Source: Burhinus oedicnemus
Taxonomy: Eukaryota > Chordata > Aves > Charadriiformes > Burhinidae
Direction: 5' to 3'
Length of the DNA: 64,000 bases
Assembly: GCA_008921705.1 (NCBI GenBank)
Contig: VFFE01009170.1
Location: 604,553-668,552 of the forward strand
Positions 46,055-59,404 of the stretch are shown one piece after another. A model generated the notes under the pieces. The model saw only the letters and a program-made list of their open reading frames with translations, was not told where the DNA came from and ran no database searches. The position numbers were made by a program, and so were the translations under genes. Each line of letters opens with the position of its first letter. The stretch's first letter is position 1.

Positions 46055-46317
46055 GACGACCGGGGAGGCCTTAGTTTTCCTTCTCCAGCGAGATCCCCAT
46101 AAAATTCTCAAAATTCTTCCGACCTGGGACAACCTGGGTGCGCACACTGATGACAAGATTCCCTAGCAGACACTAGAAATGTTTAAAAAAATGCCACTGG
46201 CTTTTTTTTTTAAGGATTTGAAGGCATGACGGTCGGTGATGGGTTTGATTGGTTTCCCGGTCATGAGTATGCAAAAGCACCTGTGAGATGGCTGCGGTAT
46301 CGCTGATATTAATGGTT

Positions 46318-46904
46318 TGTCACGGTTTCAGCTGGGATGGAGTTGACTTTCTTGCTGGCAGCTGGCCTAGTGCCGTGTTTTTGGGTTTGGGATGAGGAAT
46401 AGCGTTGGTTAAAACACCGATGTTTTGGGTTGTTGGTAAGCTCTCCAGAGCTTTTCTGCTCCTCGCGCCACCCCGCCAGTGAGTAGGCCAAGGGTGCAGC
46501 AGAAGTTGGGAGGGGACACAGCCGGGACAGCTGACTCCAACTGACCAAAGGGATATTCCATACCATATGACATCATGCTCAGCATATAAAGCTGGGGAAA
46601 GAAGAAGGAAGGGGAGGGACCTTTGGCATGATGGTGTTTGTCTTTCCAAATAACTGTTACGTGTGATGGAGCCCTGCTTTCCTGGAAATGGCTGAACACC
46701 TGCCTGCCAGCGGGAAGCAGTGGATGAATTCCTTGTTTTGCTTTGCTTGTGCACGTGGCTTTTGCTCGACCTTATTAAACTGTCTTTATCTCAACCCACA
46801 AGTTTTCTCACTTTTATCCTTCCGATTCTCTCCCCCATCCCGCCAGGGGGGAGTGAGCGAGTGGCTGCGTGGTCCTGGCTGCCGGCTGGAGTTAAACCAT
46901 GACA
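46318..46904 (+). mobile_element. Solo LTR of an avian endogenous retrovirus (ERVL-like), plus strand
   Basis: The 587-bp element starts TGTCACGGTTT and ends AAACCATGACA, short near-perfect terminal inverted repeats. Plus-strand LTR layout is visible: CRE-like TGACATCA (46568-46575), TATAAA (46585-46590), ATTAAA polyadenylation signal (46774-46779), then TTTATCTCAACCCAC and a pyrimidine-rich U5. It matches, from memory, an LTR family common in bird genomes whose CRE reads TGACGTCA. No internal retroviral genes adjoin it. I see no convincing target-site duplication (TGGTT on the left, ACGGG on the right). It sits about 710 bp upstream of the LAMTOR3 ATG in the opposite orientation. ERVL assignment is inference. 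Confidence 0.85.
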
Positions 46905-49900
46905 ACGGGAATTTTGTCTCCAGTTCCAGTGACAGCCTTTCTATACACAGAGCAAACCAGTATGATGGGAAAAGTATATTCTGCATGAAGGGTAACATCG
47001 TAACTAAACATTGTATTTTAAGATTATTTCTAAAAATCTGGAGACACCCGACACTCGGACCTAGTTCCTGCCAGACTGAGAAGTCTCACAAGTATCCTGG
47101 AGAAGTACGGGGAGGAGGGTTTACAATGGTGTATTTCTTTCCTCTATTTATTACATTTGTACTGTTTGTTCCCAAAAGTATCCCGATCATATGCTAAATA
47201 TGGCACAAAATTTTACATTTGTTACATGGTACCTTTTCCTCCAGGCCCTACCCGGTGGTTTACAAAGCAGCAGGGGGAAAGCAGCACACAGAGATGGGTG
47301 GCGCGTGCACGGCTCTGGTGAATCGTTAGCAGATGGGGCGTACAGCACCGGGGCTTCCGACTGCCAGTCACCATGAATCCTTATGGCCAAGTAGAACTGA
47401 CTGCACTCAATCAACCAGACTTGGACAGCTGGGAAGCTTTTAACTTTTCAAAGTTACAGCTTCAGGAATTTGTCTATTAAATGATTTTTTTAAAACACAG
47501 TGTTTGCTTTTACTGTTACATTTTCATTCTGCTCTCTTTGTCAGATCTACAAGAAGAAGGACTAAACTGTTTAAGGGATGAATGAAATTTATGGAACAAA
47601 CCACCTTAAAAAACATATTCTTGCCCTCTCATTTTAATCCTTTTACAGCACTCATTACAAAATTATATTAAAAATGTATATAATATAAAGTTGTCTCTGC
47701 TGCCTATTTAAATGCATCTGTTACATTTTAGTGAATATAACGTTCTACCTTTTCTTGGAAACTTGTGAAAAAATGGAGACTGGTTAAAAGTCAAAAATTC
47801 AACTTTAATCTTGTTTTACCTAAACAATTAGAGAACTTGTAGGGAAATGTTCATCAGATGTGAACACTGAACTTGCTTGTGACTCAGGGTGCTCCATAAA
47901 TAGAACACATACTGATGTTGTATGTCAGCAGATGCAAATCATCTCCCTTTTTCATTACACTACGTCGAAGTGTCACGCCAAGATTCTTCACTTTTTGCAG
48001 GACCTTCCTGCTTGCTCTTTTAAAGGAGAAATCAAGGACCCATGCTTGTGCTATCTTCAGTTATGACCTGTACTTAATCTAGAATTAAATAAAAAGAGTA
48101 AGGAGTTAATTCTAGGTAGCTAGAAAAGTTGAGGGATTTTTAGTCAGGCTATTCAAAACCAGTTTTGTTTCCCCCTTTTCTTTCCAGTATCTTATCTGAA
48201 TTAGAACTTCACCTCCTGAAGAAAGGTCATCTGAAAAGATTCAAGTACTCCACCCTCTTCAATTAGCATCTTGCTCCTAAGAACATTCGTTCTGAACTTT
48301 CCAGCAGATTATCTTCCCTGGTTTTGTTGAAGGAATGTCATTTCTGAAGAAAAAACCTTCAGACTTGAGAAAAAAAAGTAACAACCATGAGGAGAGAAAC
48401 ACCCACTTGGAATATTAAAAGAACGTTTGCAGGCCATATTTAGAGCAGGTTAGTCTTTATGCTACAGGAAATAATAGCGTCCTTCTGCACACTTCTGCAT
48501 ATTTCAAAGTGTGCAACTATTTAATCTGTTAAATGCTAAGTACCATTTTTCCACCAGTATAAACACATTATTTGTTTCCTCCTTTGAAAACGGCAATTGC
48601 AAAAGATAATCCAACAAAATGTAGCAGCCTAGGTCTGACTTTTAAACTAGTGGGACGTCTGCGTTGCCATAGGACACAGCCACTGCATTATTCCAGCTTG
48701 CTGAGATACTGACAGGAATCTAACTAACCTAAGACAGCTCAGCATCCGTCCATTTCCTGCTTCTCAGCTGCAGCAGAAGTAACTGCAGGGCAGACACAAC
48801 CCACCCGATTATTATAAGCAGCTTTGCTAAGGCCATCTCTTCACTCTGACTTCACTGTTCTGGTATTTAACAAACGTGTTATATATCCTTTTTCCTCCTA
48901 ACTAAAAGATCACCTGAAAGCTCAGACTCATTTGTGAACGGGAAGGCCCGAGTACTTGTTAAAGCCTTTGGAACAATTTTCTTCTATTAAGAAGACACAG
49001 GAGTACCAATATGTACTTTGATATTTTGTTTTCATTAGTATAATTACAATACATTCTGGACAGTTACAAAATCCGTGGAATCACGTGTTCTCCATAAATT
49101 TCTATTGCAAACTTCAAACATTTGGGTGCCTTTCCATTACTTCTGCACACTTTTCCTGTAATCTTAATAAAGACATCCAGTACAGCAACCCTTTTTTTTT
49201 TTTTTTGTCAGCAACTTTTAGTTCTCCTTTGTGCCTCAGGCTTTGATGTCCACCTTGAATGCTGGTTTAGCTGCTCAGTTAAAAGCCTACAGCTACTCTC
49301 TCTCATGTTAACACCAATTCAATAGAGGACGTTTCCAGTGTGACAATTTAGAAAAGGTATATATGCAAAATGATTTCTGGGTCACTTAGAGCAATAACAT
49401 TTAGCATATTTCTAAAGTCAAATCCTGCTCTAGATCAGAAGGAATTCCAACGAACTCAGCCAAGTATTTAAACTTTCAATTTAAGAGAAGAATTTGGCTC
49501 CACATAAACTGATAGCATTGTTCAAAGATAGCAGCTTTCTCAAATAAAAGGGACTGCCCTGGCATTTTCAAATACATGAAACATTCTGCTGCATAGAACT
49601 GTTAAAATGTAAAAACATCAGCTACTGAACCTAAAAACATTTTCAGCCCACTTTCAATAAACTTCAAGTACTTAGCTGCTTCAAAACACCTCTTTGCATC
49701 AGCAGGTGTGGCTACATATAGTTTCCACGTACAGGCCACTGAGTTACATGATCTTGTGTGTAGGAGCCGAGCGGTACGTTTGCTCATTTCTAGGAAGTCA
49801 GTCAGTCCAGCAACATTCTGGTCCAGAGAAATGCATACCCTACCTCTGCCGCCCTGGGACAAGTGATACGGCTCTGACCATAGGAGCACACTGCAAACTA

Positions 49901-50955
49901 GCAAAGCATTTAAATAGTCGGCAAAAGTGTTGAAAGGCACATAGCTTGTTCTTAGCAATATTTCCCTGTTCCACTTGTGGTGCCCATTGAGGAATCAGTG
50001 TTGGGACCTAGCCTGAAATAAAAAAATAGTAAGAAAATGGAAGCCTCCCAGGAAAAAATGAGGTTGCCTTTTTTTTTTGAGCTTTAAGATTTTACTATTG
50101 CATGTTTTCCTCTACCTTTCCAGTAAAAACTAAGGAAGCTATGGATGCGTGTTAAGCATACGTATGGACTTAACACTACTGGAATACCAAATGGCAGAGC
50201 TGCTGTAAACTGTTGCAAGTACTAAAAGCAATGCTTGTAATGGTCTGTACAGCATTTGCAAATATTTACTTTGAAAAGAGATTAGTGTAGTTCATAGTTT
50301 TCTCAGCATTGCTTAGAAACCCTAAAAAACTACAACAGCTAACTGCTACTCTACACCAGATCAATATACCCCAACAGATACTTAGGAATATATGCCATTA
50401 TATTTAAAAATACCAAGTTCCTCTAAGCTGGTAAACCTAGAAGATTTTACATAGAGTTAGAGATAAAATATTAAAAATTCTTGTTTCAACTCCACACACT
50501 TGACATCTGAATAGGAGTGATGTAATCATACTATTTATTCCATCAGTGAGACAAAATGTTGTATGGAACTAAATTTCTGAGATTTTAAATAGAAAGTCAT
50601 TTAACTCCTATATACACAAAGTGTTCTTTCCACAGATATTTACATGGCAAATATGTTAGAGGAGAACCACTATGACTAAGTCTCTACAAGTATAGCATCC
50701 TTTCTGAGATATTCTCTCTGCTGAAAGAATTCACAGAAGCTTTGAAGTAAGATCTAGACAATTAAAGTTACCTATATTTCACAGTAGGTAAAGAAGCCAT
50801 TAAATGATATTTCAGCATAAGGTTTCTGGAAACAGCTACACAGTAGAGTTTTACATCCATCCCTCTCTTCCAGCATTCATGGCGAAACTAAATCTCTTCT
50901 TAATTTTACAAGAGAGATAGCGGCATACATAAAGATGTACATGTGTAATTGCAGT
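46905..50955 (-). other. DNAJB14: DNAJB14 3' UTR and intergenic sequence up to the LTR
   Basis: No coding exon was recognised. Minus-strand AATAAA hexamers include 50534-50539 (about 420 bp after the DNAJB14 stop) and 47147-47152 (about 3.8 kb after). The UTR may be short or long; sequence alone does not decide. The rest is AT-rich with no identified element. Confidence 0.45.
50534..50539 (-). terminator. DNAJB14: Candidate proximal DNAJB14 polyadenylation signal
   Basis: AATAAA on the minus strand, about 420 bp after the stop. It is one of several possible signals; use is not shown. Confidence 0.3.
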
Positions 50956-51080
50956 TCATCCTCCTCGATAGAGGCTGGTCAGCCGTTCTAGTTCTTTGCA
51001 GTTGTCCATGGGCATGGAGTCTGCTTTCTTTCGGAGACGGTCATCTCGATATACTTTTGCTGCATAAATTAAGTCTGTTT
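50956..51080 (-). CDS. DNAJB14: DNAJB14 last coding exon
   Basis: Encodes [18 protein letters not shown] then [15 protein letters not shown] and TSLYRGG, stop TGA at 50956-50958. Acceptor CATTAAAG. Confidence 0.95.
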
Positions 51081-54000
51081 CTTTAATGAAAAAAAGAGAA
51101 AAGATTTTTCAGGTTAAAAACTGAATACTTTGCACATGATACATTCCTTCTCAGAGCTGTCCACAACACCATGCCCATTTTCCTTTCTGTCTATTCTAAC
51201 TACCCACAGACACCAGCTGGACAGCACTGCTACAGCTTCCCTTTGCTGGATCTTCACAAGCATCTCATGGTTGTGAGCAGCAAAAGTCGTAACAGCCTTC
51301 CAACACCCTCATATTTCATACAGCAGTACCTGATTAAAAACAAACACACAGAACCCCCTCTACTACTTCTGTCAGACCTCATTAAACAATACAAATATAG
51401 GCCACACTCAGTGATGTTGCATATTACTGACGGCTCTAGCGTCTTGTCTGTGCCCAAAAATCCATTCTGAATGTTAAGCCCATTACCTCAACTGATGCTG
51501 CTTCAGGCTGCCAGTGTCCAGAGGTAATAATAAAAGAGCTCTCTGATTTATACTGGTGTTCAATAGCTTGACATTGCTGAGCATTTTAATTCTATAAAAT
51601 CTTTTTCAGCCCTTCAACTCAAAATGCATTAGCAAGGCATTCTTAAATGTCAGTCAACACTGGGAAGATTTTAACTGTCAAGAAGATCCAACACACAACA
51701 GGCATTTTAAATCTGTAAACCCACAAAATCAGCTGTTTCTATAAATACAGAAAATCTATTAGGGGCTGCTTTCTCAAAATCAATTTGGGTAGTTTTCACA
51801 ACCTGATAAACTGCAAATAGCAAACAGCATGACAGTCACCACCTTCAGGTTATTTCTCTTCTTTATACTAGGGTCAGATGTTTCTCTAGTCATCACATTT
51901 TCCCCAGTAAGTATGTATATACGGAATGGTGGGCCTCTCTGCGTTGTCCAGGACTCTGTTCATGCTTAAAAAAGTAAGCATGCCGAGAATAAATGCTGAA
52001 AAACAGGAAAGGTATTCTTTCTCCTCTTTCCCTCCCCAGGTGGAAATTGTGTATCAACTAAACCTTTTCAAAGATATTTAGATAGTAAATATATTACAGG
52101 AGTCACAAATATAACATGCCAGTAAATCTAAGTGTAATTACTAGGTCAATAAAAACTACCCTTCCAGACCTACAGTCTGCTAAAAAAATATGCAAATAAT
52201 ATGTCCTCTTTTTCTTCTGCTGGATTATATCTTGTCTTTAATTTTTTGTTAGCAACCATGATCATTTTTGTAAACTATTTTATTATAGGATTACCAATCA
52301 TTCATCTAGCAACCACTTGCAGATGAAAAATTAGGTACTCGTTTCATGAACAGCAAACACATTCAAACATTTCAAGATGATCAAAGGACAACCTAGCTGG
52401 AAAAATACAAGAATTTTTTTTATATTTGCTTATGAATTATAGCCCAAAATTCTCCAATACTTTCCTCTATTTGAAAAATCCGCGAAAAATTATTCTGATC
52501 AAATTTAGGACTCTGGGCAATAATCTGAAAGTTTCCCCCCAAAGCACTGGTGTTCCTCTTTCACACATGTGACCCATCAGCACAGTTCTCTGCCCACAGT
52601 TCTCTTCTGTGGACAATTTGTAAAACTATAGAGGTTTACTTGTGCATAAGCAATGTGTACTCATGAGTAAGGAGCATTGGGCCTGCTATGCATGGGCAAC
52701 GCAGTTTGTATTTGTATATGTACAGGCCAACTGTAACGAATGCGTGCAGTCCGGTTCAGGCACTTGACTGGCTGTGATGCTGGGCTGCCTTTTACAACTG
52801 GGAGAAGCTAAGGGACCATTCTCAGCTGAAAGGCTTGACGTCACTGGACTGCAGAGAGTAAAGTTGTGCAGGAACACACAGTTTCACTCAGAGAAGAGCA
52901 TTCTGTTTGCTTCTGGTCAGTTTACTGACAGTTTGTGAACAAATTATTTATCCAGTAAGATATTACTGAAGCTTACCAGCTGAAGAGTTGAAACCATGTG
53001 GTTTCAACACTGATGTCATTTTAGCAGCATTGTTCTCATAGAGCATGAAAGGGTCATGAAATGGTCACAGATAATAGAATAACAGGTTAAAATTGCTAAT
53101 GATTTGGAGATGGCTGATGCTATTCAGTAATCTTATGCTTTAACACTGAATTCTAGGCTCCTGCAAGAAAATAGCTCCTTGTATAACATCAAATTAGATT
53201 GGAAAAATAGACGGTAAACTAAAAAACCCTGGTTTTAAGTTCTGATACAGCCAAGGTACCAAGTCCAGGGAGAAAAAGTATTCAGTGCTGGCAAAAGATT
53301 AAGCACTGATTTACAGCTTGTGATGTTTTACAGGAAATGATGTATGTCCTTGGTCACCTGGAACAGCAGTGTTTGTCTGTACTGTGATCCAAGGCAGATT
53401 ACGCATATTACCAAACTTACTTTGTTGCCTCTCCTTCCAACAGTTATTACGAATGTTGGACACATAATCCTCTTCCACACTTTTTTCCACTTTCTGTAAT
53501 GACACTCCTTTGTATTCATTTCTAAAGTCCTTGTTGACATAATAAACAACACGCAAGTTTTCTGTCTCCATTTTTATGGTCTGCCCTGTACTTCTGCAAA
53601 AAAGGAGGGAGGGGGGACAGAGAGACTAGATATTTATTTGAAATACACTTTTAAAAAATATTGCTATTACAGAAGAACAGCCCATCACTGAATTTGCCCT
53701 TTCAAGACAAGTAATGAAATGAATGGCTGTATAATCTGCCAGAGAATAAAATTTCTACATTTACCCGAACATTAAACTTCTGCTGCTTAAACCCTTGATC
53801 TCAAAAAAAACCCCCCACTTCAGTAAGACACTTGTTTCATATCTCTTTAGTCAAATATAAGCTTTGGTAATAGAAAGTTACATTCGAACTCAACAGAAAG
53901 AAACGCAGGTCACTATTCTGTAGCAACCCATTACAGGCATCTCCATTCTAAAGTGTTTTCTGCCAGCCCTGACAAATCCATTTTCCTGCTGGCATTCTGT

Positions 54001-57000
54001 GGATTAAAAATCAAAGATTATGCACAAACATTTTGGCAGAGAAGTGTTTATAAGTGCCACAACAGCTTAGTTGCAGAAGGGAAAAACATCACACACTGGA
54101 AATAAAGAACTACCAGCTAGTTGCATGCTTGATTAAAGTTATTTATTTACCTCAAGGAAAAAAGGTTTATATATCCTACTGTACAAACCAGGTAAGTTTC
54201 ACTAGTAGAATTCTTTGGGAGAAAACGAAGATAAACTATTTTACCATCACCTAGAATAAGGAAAGAATAGACAATTTCCCTGGCCCTTGTCTAGTTCAAA
54301 ACTTAAGTAAGGATGAGAAAGTTGCTTTCAAGTATTTCATCTGCTACAAGCACAGATGACCTAAAAGAATAATGAGCCTTAGAAGGTTTCAGGATTTGAT
54401 TAAACATGCTGGAAATGTAAACTCCTTTGCAACATGCTACGTTGCACGGACCCATTGCCTTGTACTAGAAGGTCTCCTAAACTCCACGTATTGCTGACCT
54501 CTTTTCTCCATTACATTCTCACAGCATGTTCTTAGTAGCTAAGTTTCAAGTTTTGTTCTGCTTCGTCTGTACCTTCCCTCCCTTTCCTCACTGTGGGAAA
54601 TCAGTGGACAACTAATGGAAGGCTTTCTAAAATGCTTCTAAGTGGGAGAGGGTGATTACAACATCCTCCCCCATGTTTTAAGCTAATCTAATCAAGCATT
54701 ACTTACGATCTTGGGTATAAGGCGTAAGGAGGGTTAGATACCATCAACTGGCTCAACAAGGAGACGAGGATCAACACAATAATAGGCATCAACTGAATGA
54801 ACATAGAGAAACCTCCCTAAGGAACAAAACAGATTCAGGTATTTCATAAAACAGCATCAAGCAAACAGGTGAATTTGACAAGATTTAATGCTAAAGTGTG
54901 ACCTTCTGCTTTACGCATCAAAAGCTGCTAGGAAAACTAAAACTACAAACCTGCAAACACTGTGGTGTAATCTTAACTTTCCAATGCATACACAATATTC
55001 ATAGAGTGCTCAAGCTGCAAGAGTTTACGGGTTAGCATGTAGCCACAAGCAATTACCAAATGAATAGCTGGATTCAGTTGCTTTGTATGCCGTGATTTGG
55101 TCTCATCTATACAGTGATAAGTAATTATACAGGACTGTATATAATTCATATAGATGAATATTGAGCCTTACATACAATTCTTACCTCAGCCCAAATAAAT
55201 TTTTAAATGCAGACAAGGATTAGTGACCAGAATTAGTGGAATGTTTAGGCTAATACTACCAGTCACTAGCAAGATAGTGACATAGAACAATAGATTTACA
55301 AAACCAGGCTATTATCTTCTCAAATTTGCATGCCTATTTACCAGTCAGTAAGATTACGACCTGCCAAAGTCTGAAATTATTATAACTGGCAAGTACAAAT
55401 CCTCCTCTACAGTACAGAGCTCCTGTACAGCCACATCACTGACAGCAACTACCAGCAAATTTCACAATCCACAGTTTAAAGTCAATAGTGCTTAAACGTA
55501 CATCACCCCTCTCTTCCTCCCTCTCATGTCCACTCTGACGGTGTTGATTAGGATGACTGTAGCCAGCACGACCGTTAGAAAAAGAATGTACACTACCTAA
55601 GGAAAGAAATACCCACATTTAAATCATGTTAAAAAACCCCACAACTATTTAGAGGTCAATACAGAAGCAACAACATAAAGCATTTAACATTGCCACCCAA
55701 CGACACATAAAATAACTCAACTTTAAGATATCTTACAATTTCAAAGTTGTTTAAAATAAATATTTTAAGCTCTAAGACAACTGATTTGATTTGTTATTTC
55801 ACGTACTGCAGAATCACCATAGTAACCCCAAAGAACTGAACTCACATTTTTGAGATTTTGCAACACTCGGGGGAAAAATAAACTGTGATGCAGATTAAAG
55901 AGTTGGGGTCTGAGGCAGGCTGGAGTAATTCTACTGCTTTATAATGTCACAGACTCTAATGCCACTCCGGGCAGTACCACTGTATCCCGATCAGTCTACT
56001 GATATATACAAATACCTGTTGGAAAGGCCCCTCCGAAAAACATGTTGAATAGATCCTCTGGAGTAATATCTGCCTCACAACCTCTATGGAAGTTGAATCT
56101 CCCATTGCTAGGGTGATTGCATGTTTGCTCTTCGCTGCCTGTAAGGTCATACTGCTTTCGTTTTTCTGGATTACTCAGCACAGCATACGCATTTCCAATT
56201 TCTGAAGCAAGGAATAAAAGACAACTCCCATAAATGAAAGACAAGAGCTATTCCAGCATGAAAATTGCAGTTTCAAAGTCAAGGATAGGCAGCGAATTAT
56301 GTCCTCTACTGTATGTTACAAATCAACTATAGTACAACAAGGTCCAGAAGCATCTCTACTTTTTTTAGCATAGCTTCCACAAAATTTCCCACCAACGCTA
56401 TTCAAAGGCCTTCTATCCTGTTGAGCCCGGCAGAAGGCAGGAGAGCTTTGATCCTTTTTGTAGGGGAACACCTACACCTGTGGAAATGTTCTCTCGCACT
56501 GCAAGTACAAAAAAGCATCAAGCATTACAATGAACGCTTTGAAGTGGGCTAATTGCAAAGTTCAGTTTGCTCTAGCAGCCTAGCTTAAAAACATCATAGA
56601 CTCAGTAGGTTTTCTTTGGTTTCATTTAGTAAGTGGTGACTTCTTCGAATGCATCAACTTTATCATCTACAAGAGTGTGAATGTATTTTTTTTTATAGGC
56701 TTCTTAAGATATTTTATGGATTATGTTAATAACACAAAGTTTTGCATGATGTAACATGAAGAGTACAACACGTGTGCATGACAGGAACACATGTGTTCCC
56801 AAGGTTGTCAATACGACCTCAATGTTTGGAGTGCCTGGCCTGGATGCTTATCACCATTCACACTATGTTATCACAAATGAACAATTTAAATTTTGACAGT
56901 AGAAAGGGAATAGCTGAGTTAGTGTGAAAAGACCACAAGCTCTGCTGACTTTACAGGCTTTGACCCTTGCTGATCTGCATGGACATACAGCTCTTGCAGA

Positions 57001-59404
57001 CTGAAGGAAAATTTCTGTTGGCACTCAATCAACAATCTTCATTGAGTCATATCTTCATTAAATCCTTTCTGCTTTCCTTTTTCTCCCTCCCCCAGGGCTC
57101 TCCAACAACAGGCTTCTTTTGCAGCCAACCAACACAAGGCACAGAGATTACATTTTTCAGTGTCAAAAAGCCATCAGTCATCAAAAGTTTGAGAAAGCTG
57201 CAACACTATAACCTCAACACAGGCAAATAAGACTATGGCTTTGCATAATTAATGTTTTCAACATTATCCAATCTAAAAAAAAGTTAATGAGTCTTAGCTA
57301 CGTGCCTTTAAGATGCTCTTAGAAATAATTATTGGCAATTCCTTTAAGTGGAGGAGAAAACCCAGAGGAATGAAGCCTGGTAAGTTGCACTGAGAGCATG
57401 ATATACACTACTGACACCAATATTACTACATGGTTCCTCTGTTACTCAGCACAAGGATAAAATTGGTAGTAAAAATTTAGATTTTTCCCAACAATTAAGA
57501 ATTTAGGGAGACATAAATCAGGTGACCACACATGAAGCGAAGACACCATACCATCACGGTATGGTCAGCAACCTTTTTTGACTGTTTGTTATTTGCTTTT
57601 GATTATTTGATGCTAATTCACAACAGATTTGTCAAATATCGTTTTCTTTAAATAAAGGACATAAAAAACAAAAAAAAAACCTGCTACAAAGTTTCAAAGG
57701 AAAGATTTTTGATGAAGTTGGTAAAAGAGATTTCATGAGATTAAAAGCGATTATATTTTCACAAACTTTTTAATCTAAAATCTAACCTCAGGGAGACTGC
57801 TTAATCAACAGAAGAGTAGTACCAGTAGCTTAAGATATAAATGCCTTGCCTAACATCAAACTCAATTCTGTTTTCCAATGTGAGCTCTCCTTAAAATAAA
57901 GCACTATTATGAAATAGCTGTTATCATGAAACTCCTTTTCTCAGCTAGATGTTAGAAACTCATCAGACGCTTTAAAGGCAAACTAAATCATAAGTTTACT
58001 CATCCATACAAAAAGTTTACAATAATTTTGATGCAAGAAAAAGGCTAGATTTCATTAAATTGCTTCTAGTCAACAAGATTCCCCTACAAAATTTTCTGTT
58101 CATTCACTCCTCTAGTTAAGAACCAGAAAGTGAAGTTAAGCTGAAGACATCAAACATGTACAAAGTGCTTAAGTTAAATAAAAGACTAAATAATAAGAAA
58201 CTGATTTCTTACACTTTGAAGATTATTTAAAATGCTATTAACAAGGAAGAATTATTTTATTTATAGGGCTGGAGACAATTTTCTAAGAATAATATATTTT
58301 TTAGATAAAGCCATCATATAGCTGTATTAAAATAATGACTAGCAATCAACCTTCCTGCTATTTTCTATTTTTCATCCAGAATCGTTAATATATTATTATA
58401 ATTATCCTTTAAAGTCTGTATCAGAAGTCTTGCTCAGGACTTTATTTTTTTCTTTTTTTTCCCCTCCCACAATTTAAGAGTTTATCCGACTGATTTTTTC
58501 AAATGTCTGCATGTAAACCTCACACAGGAAAAAAAATAAGAAAGACGTACCACAATCAGATTGTTTATTTATGCATGATCATTTCTTACAGATTCACATC
58601 TTTCTTCATCTGTGTCTGAGATGAAGGTGTAGTTTTCTTTAAAAAGCCTTCCCTCAACAATTTTCCTTGTGCAGGGCTAAGCTTGGCAGCCTTAGATGAG
58701 GTCAAGTCAGATTGTAAATTTTACTGAAGAAATGGTCAAAGGCAACTATTAATAAGGCGAGGCTGGAACCAAAGTGGGTTTGTGTGGAAAAACTAGTAAA
58801 ATTATGCACATACAAAGAATTCTACAGAAAAGGTAACTTAGCCTGGCACGTGATTCAGTAAAAACTGCATTTTGCTATCAAGTCTTACTTTGTTTTTTTT
58901 CAAGTATAGTAAAGATTCAAGCGAGTAAGATTTAATTGACTGTATTAAGCCAAAAAACAGTAAAAAAGTGCAATTGGGTTTCACAGATCAAGTATTCACT
59001 CCCTGTTCCTCAAAATTACAGTCAATCCTCTGAAACTGAACCCTACTGTAAAAGTCCACATTATTTATCTATACTTCTAGGTGTATGTTAAGATAATAAA
59101 GGTCAACTATTTCCTTAGATAAAAATGTCAGTTTAATATTAGCTACAAAAACCCTATTGACAATTTTGTAAAAATACAAGTGACCAATGCAGATGCATTT
59201 CCTTTAATCTGACAAAGTTTAATCATAAAAGAAGTTTTAAGTAAAAATGGTATTTTACTTTTAAAAGCCTCTGTTGCTCCAGGTGCATGGTTTTTGTCTG
59301 GGTGGAATTTCAAAGCAAGTTTTCTATAAGCCTTCTTTAGGTCTTCTTCACCTGCGTCCTTTGACACCCCAAGGACTTCGTAATAATTTTTACATTTCTT
59401 TATA
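50956..59404 (-). CDS. DNAJB14: DNAJB14, ER-membrane J-domain protein (3' six coding exons; 5' end missing)
   Basis: Minus-strand exons are 59259-59404, 56016-56201, 55502-55596, 54707-54816, 53421-53593 and 50956-51080, giving 277 codons in consistent phase with GT-AG introns. The first exon holds the J-domain core [20 protein letters not shown] with the catalytic HPD tripeptide (59296-59304) in LKFHPDKNH, which stimulates Hsp70 ATPase. There follow the [12 protein letters not shown] end of the J domain, a Gly/Phe-rich linker ([20 protein letters not shown]), one transmembrane helix ([17 protein letters not shown]), and the DUF1977 C-terminal domain ending [11 protein letters not shown]. Known members sit in the ER membrane with the J domain in the cytosol and work with Hsc70 in ER-associated degradation. 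About 100 N-terminal residues expected from human, probably two exons, are not in view; they should lie past 64000 or in the gap at 61429. Confidence 0.96.
53421..53593 (-). CDS. DNAJB14: DNAJB14 exon, DUF1977 domain
   Basis: Encodes [18 protein letters not shown], then [18 protein letters not shown], and ends NCWKERQQ (57 codons). Acceptor TTTTGCAG, donor GTAAGT. Confidence 0.95.
54707..54816 (-). CDS. DNAJB14: DNAJB14 exon, transmembrane segment
   Basis: Encodes [20 protein letters not shown] then [16 protein letters not shown], the single membrane helix and the start of the lumen-side region. Acceptor TTCCTTAG, donor GTAAGT. Confidence 0.95.
55502..55596 (-). CDS. DNAJB14: DNAJB14 exon, linker before the membrane
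   Basis: Encodes [19 protein letters not shown] then [12 protein letters not shown], a His/Ser/Glu-rich linker ending at a phase-0 donor GTACGT. Acceptor TTCCTTAG. Confidence 0.94.
56016..56201 (-). CDS. DNAJB14: DNAJB14 exon, J-domain end and G/F region
   Basis: Encodes [18 protein letters not shown] through [11 protein letters not shown] (61 codons). Acceptor GCTTCAG, donor GTATTT. Confidence 0.95.
59259..59404 (-). CDS. DNAJB14: DNAJB14 exon, J-domain core with HPD
   Basis: Encodes [20 protein letters not shown], then [19 protein letters not shown], and ends ATEAFK. Acceptor TTTTGCAG, donor GTAAAA. It enters with one base of a codon from the missing upstream exon. Confidence 0.96.

Larger units (their letters stand above)
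44930..46075 (-). promoter_or_regulatory. LAMTOR3: CpG-island promoter of LAMTOR3
   Basis: G+C- and CpG-dense sequence around exons 1-2. It ends sharply on the right at the large palindrome (45957-46054), beyond which composition becomes AT-rich. There is no TATA box near the ATG. TCATGTGA, an M-box/MiT-TFE type E-box, is on the minus strand at 45870-45877, about 265 bp upstream of the ATG. No divergent gene was recognised to the right. Confidence 0.75.

Noticed and set aside
46688..47197. 169-codon frame starting inside the plus-strand LTR
   Set aside because: It runs from LTR into unrelated flank and does not resemble any retroviral or host protein.
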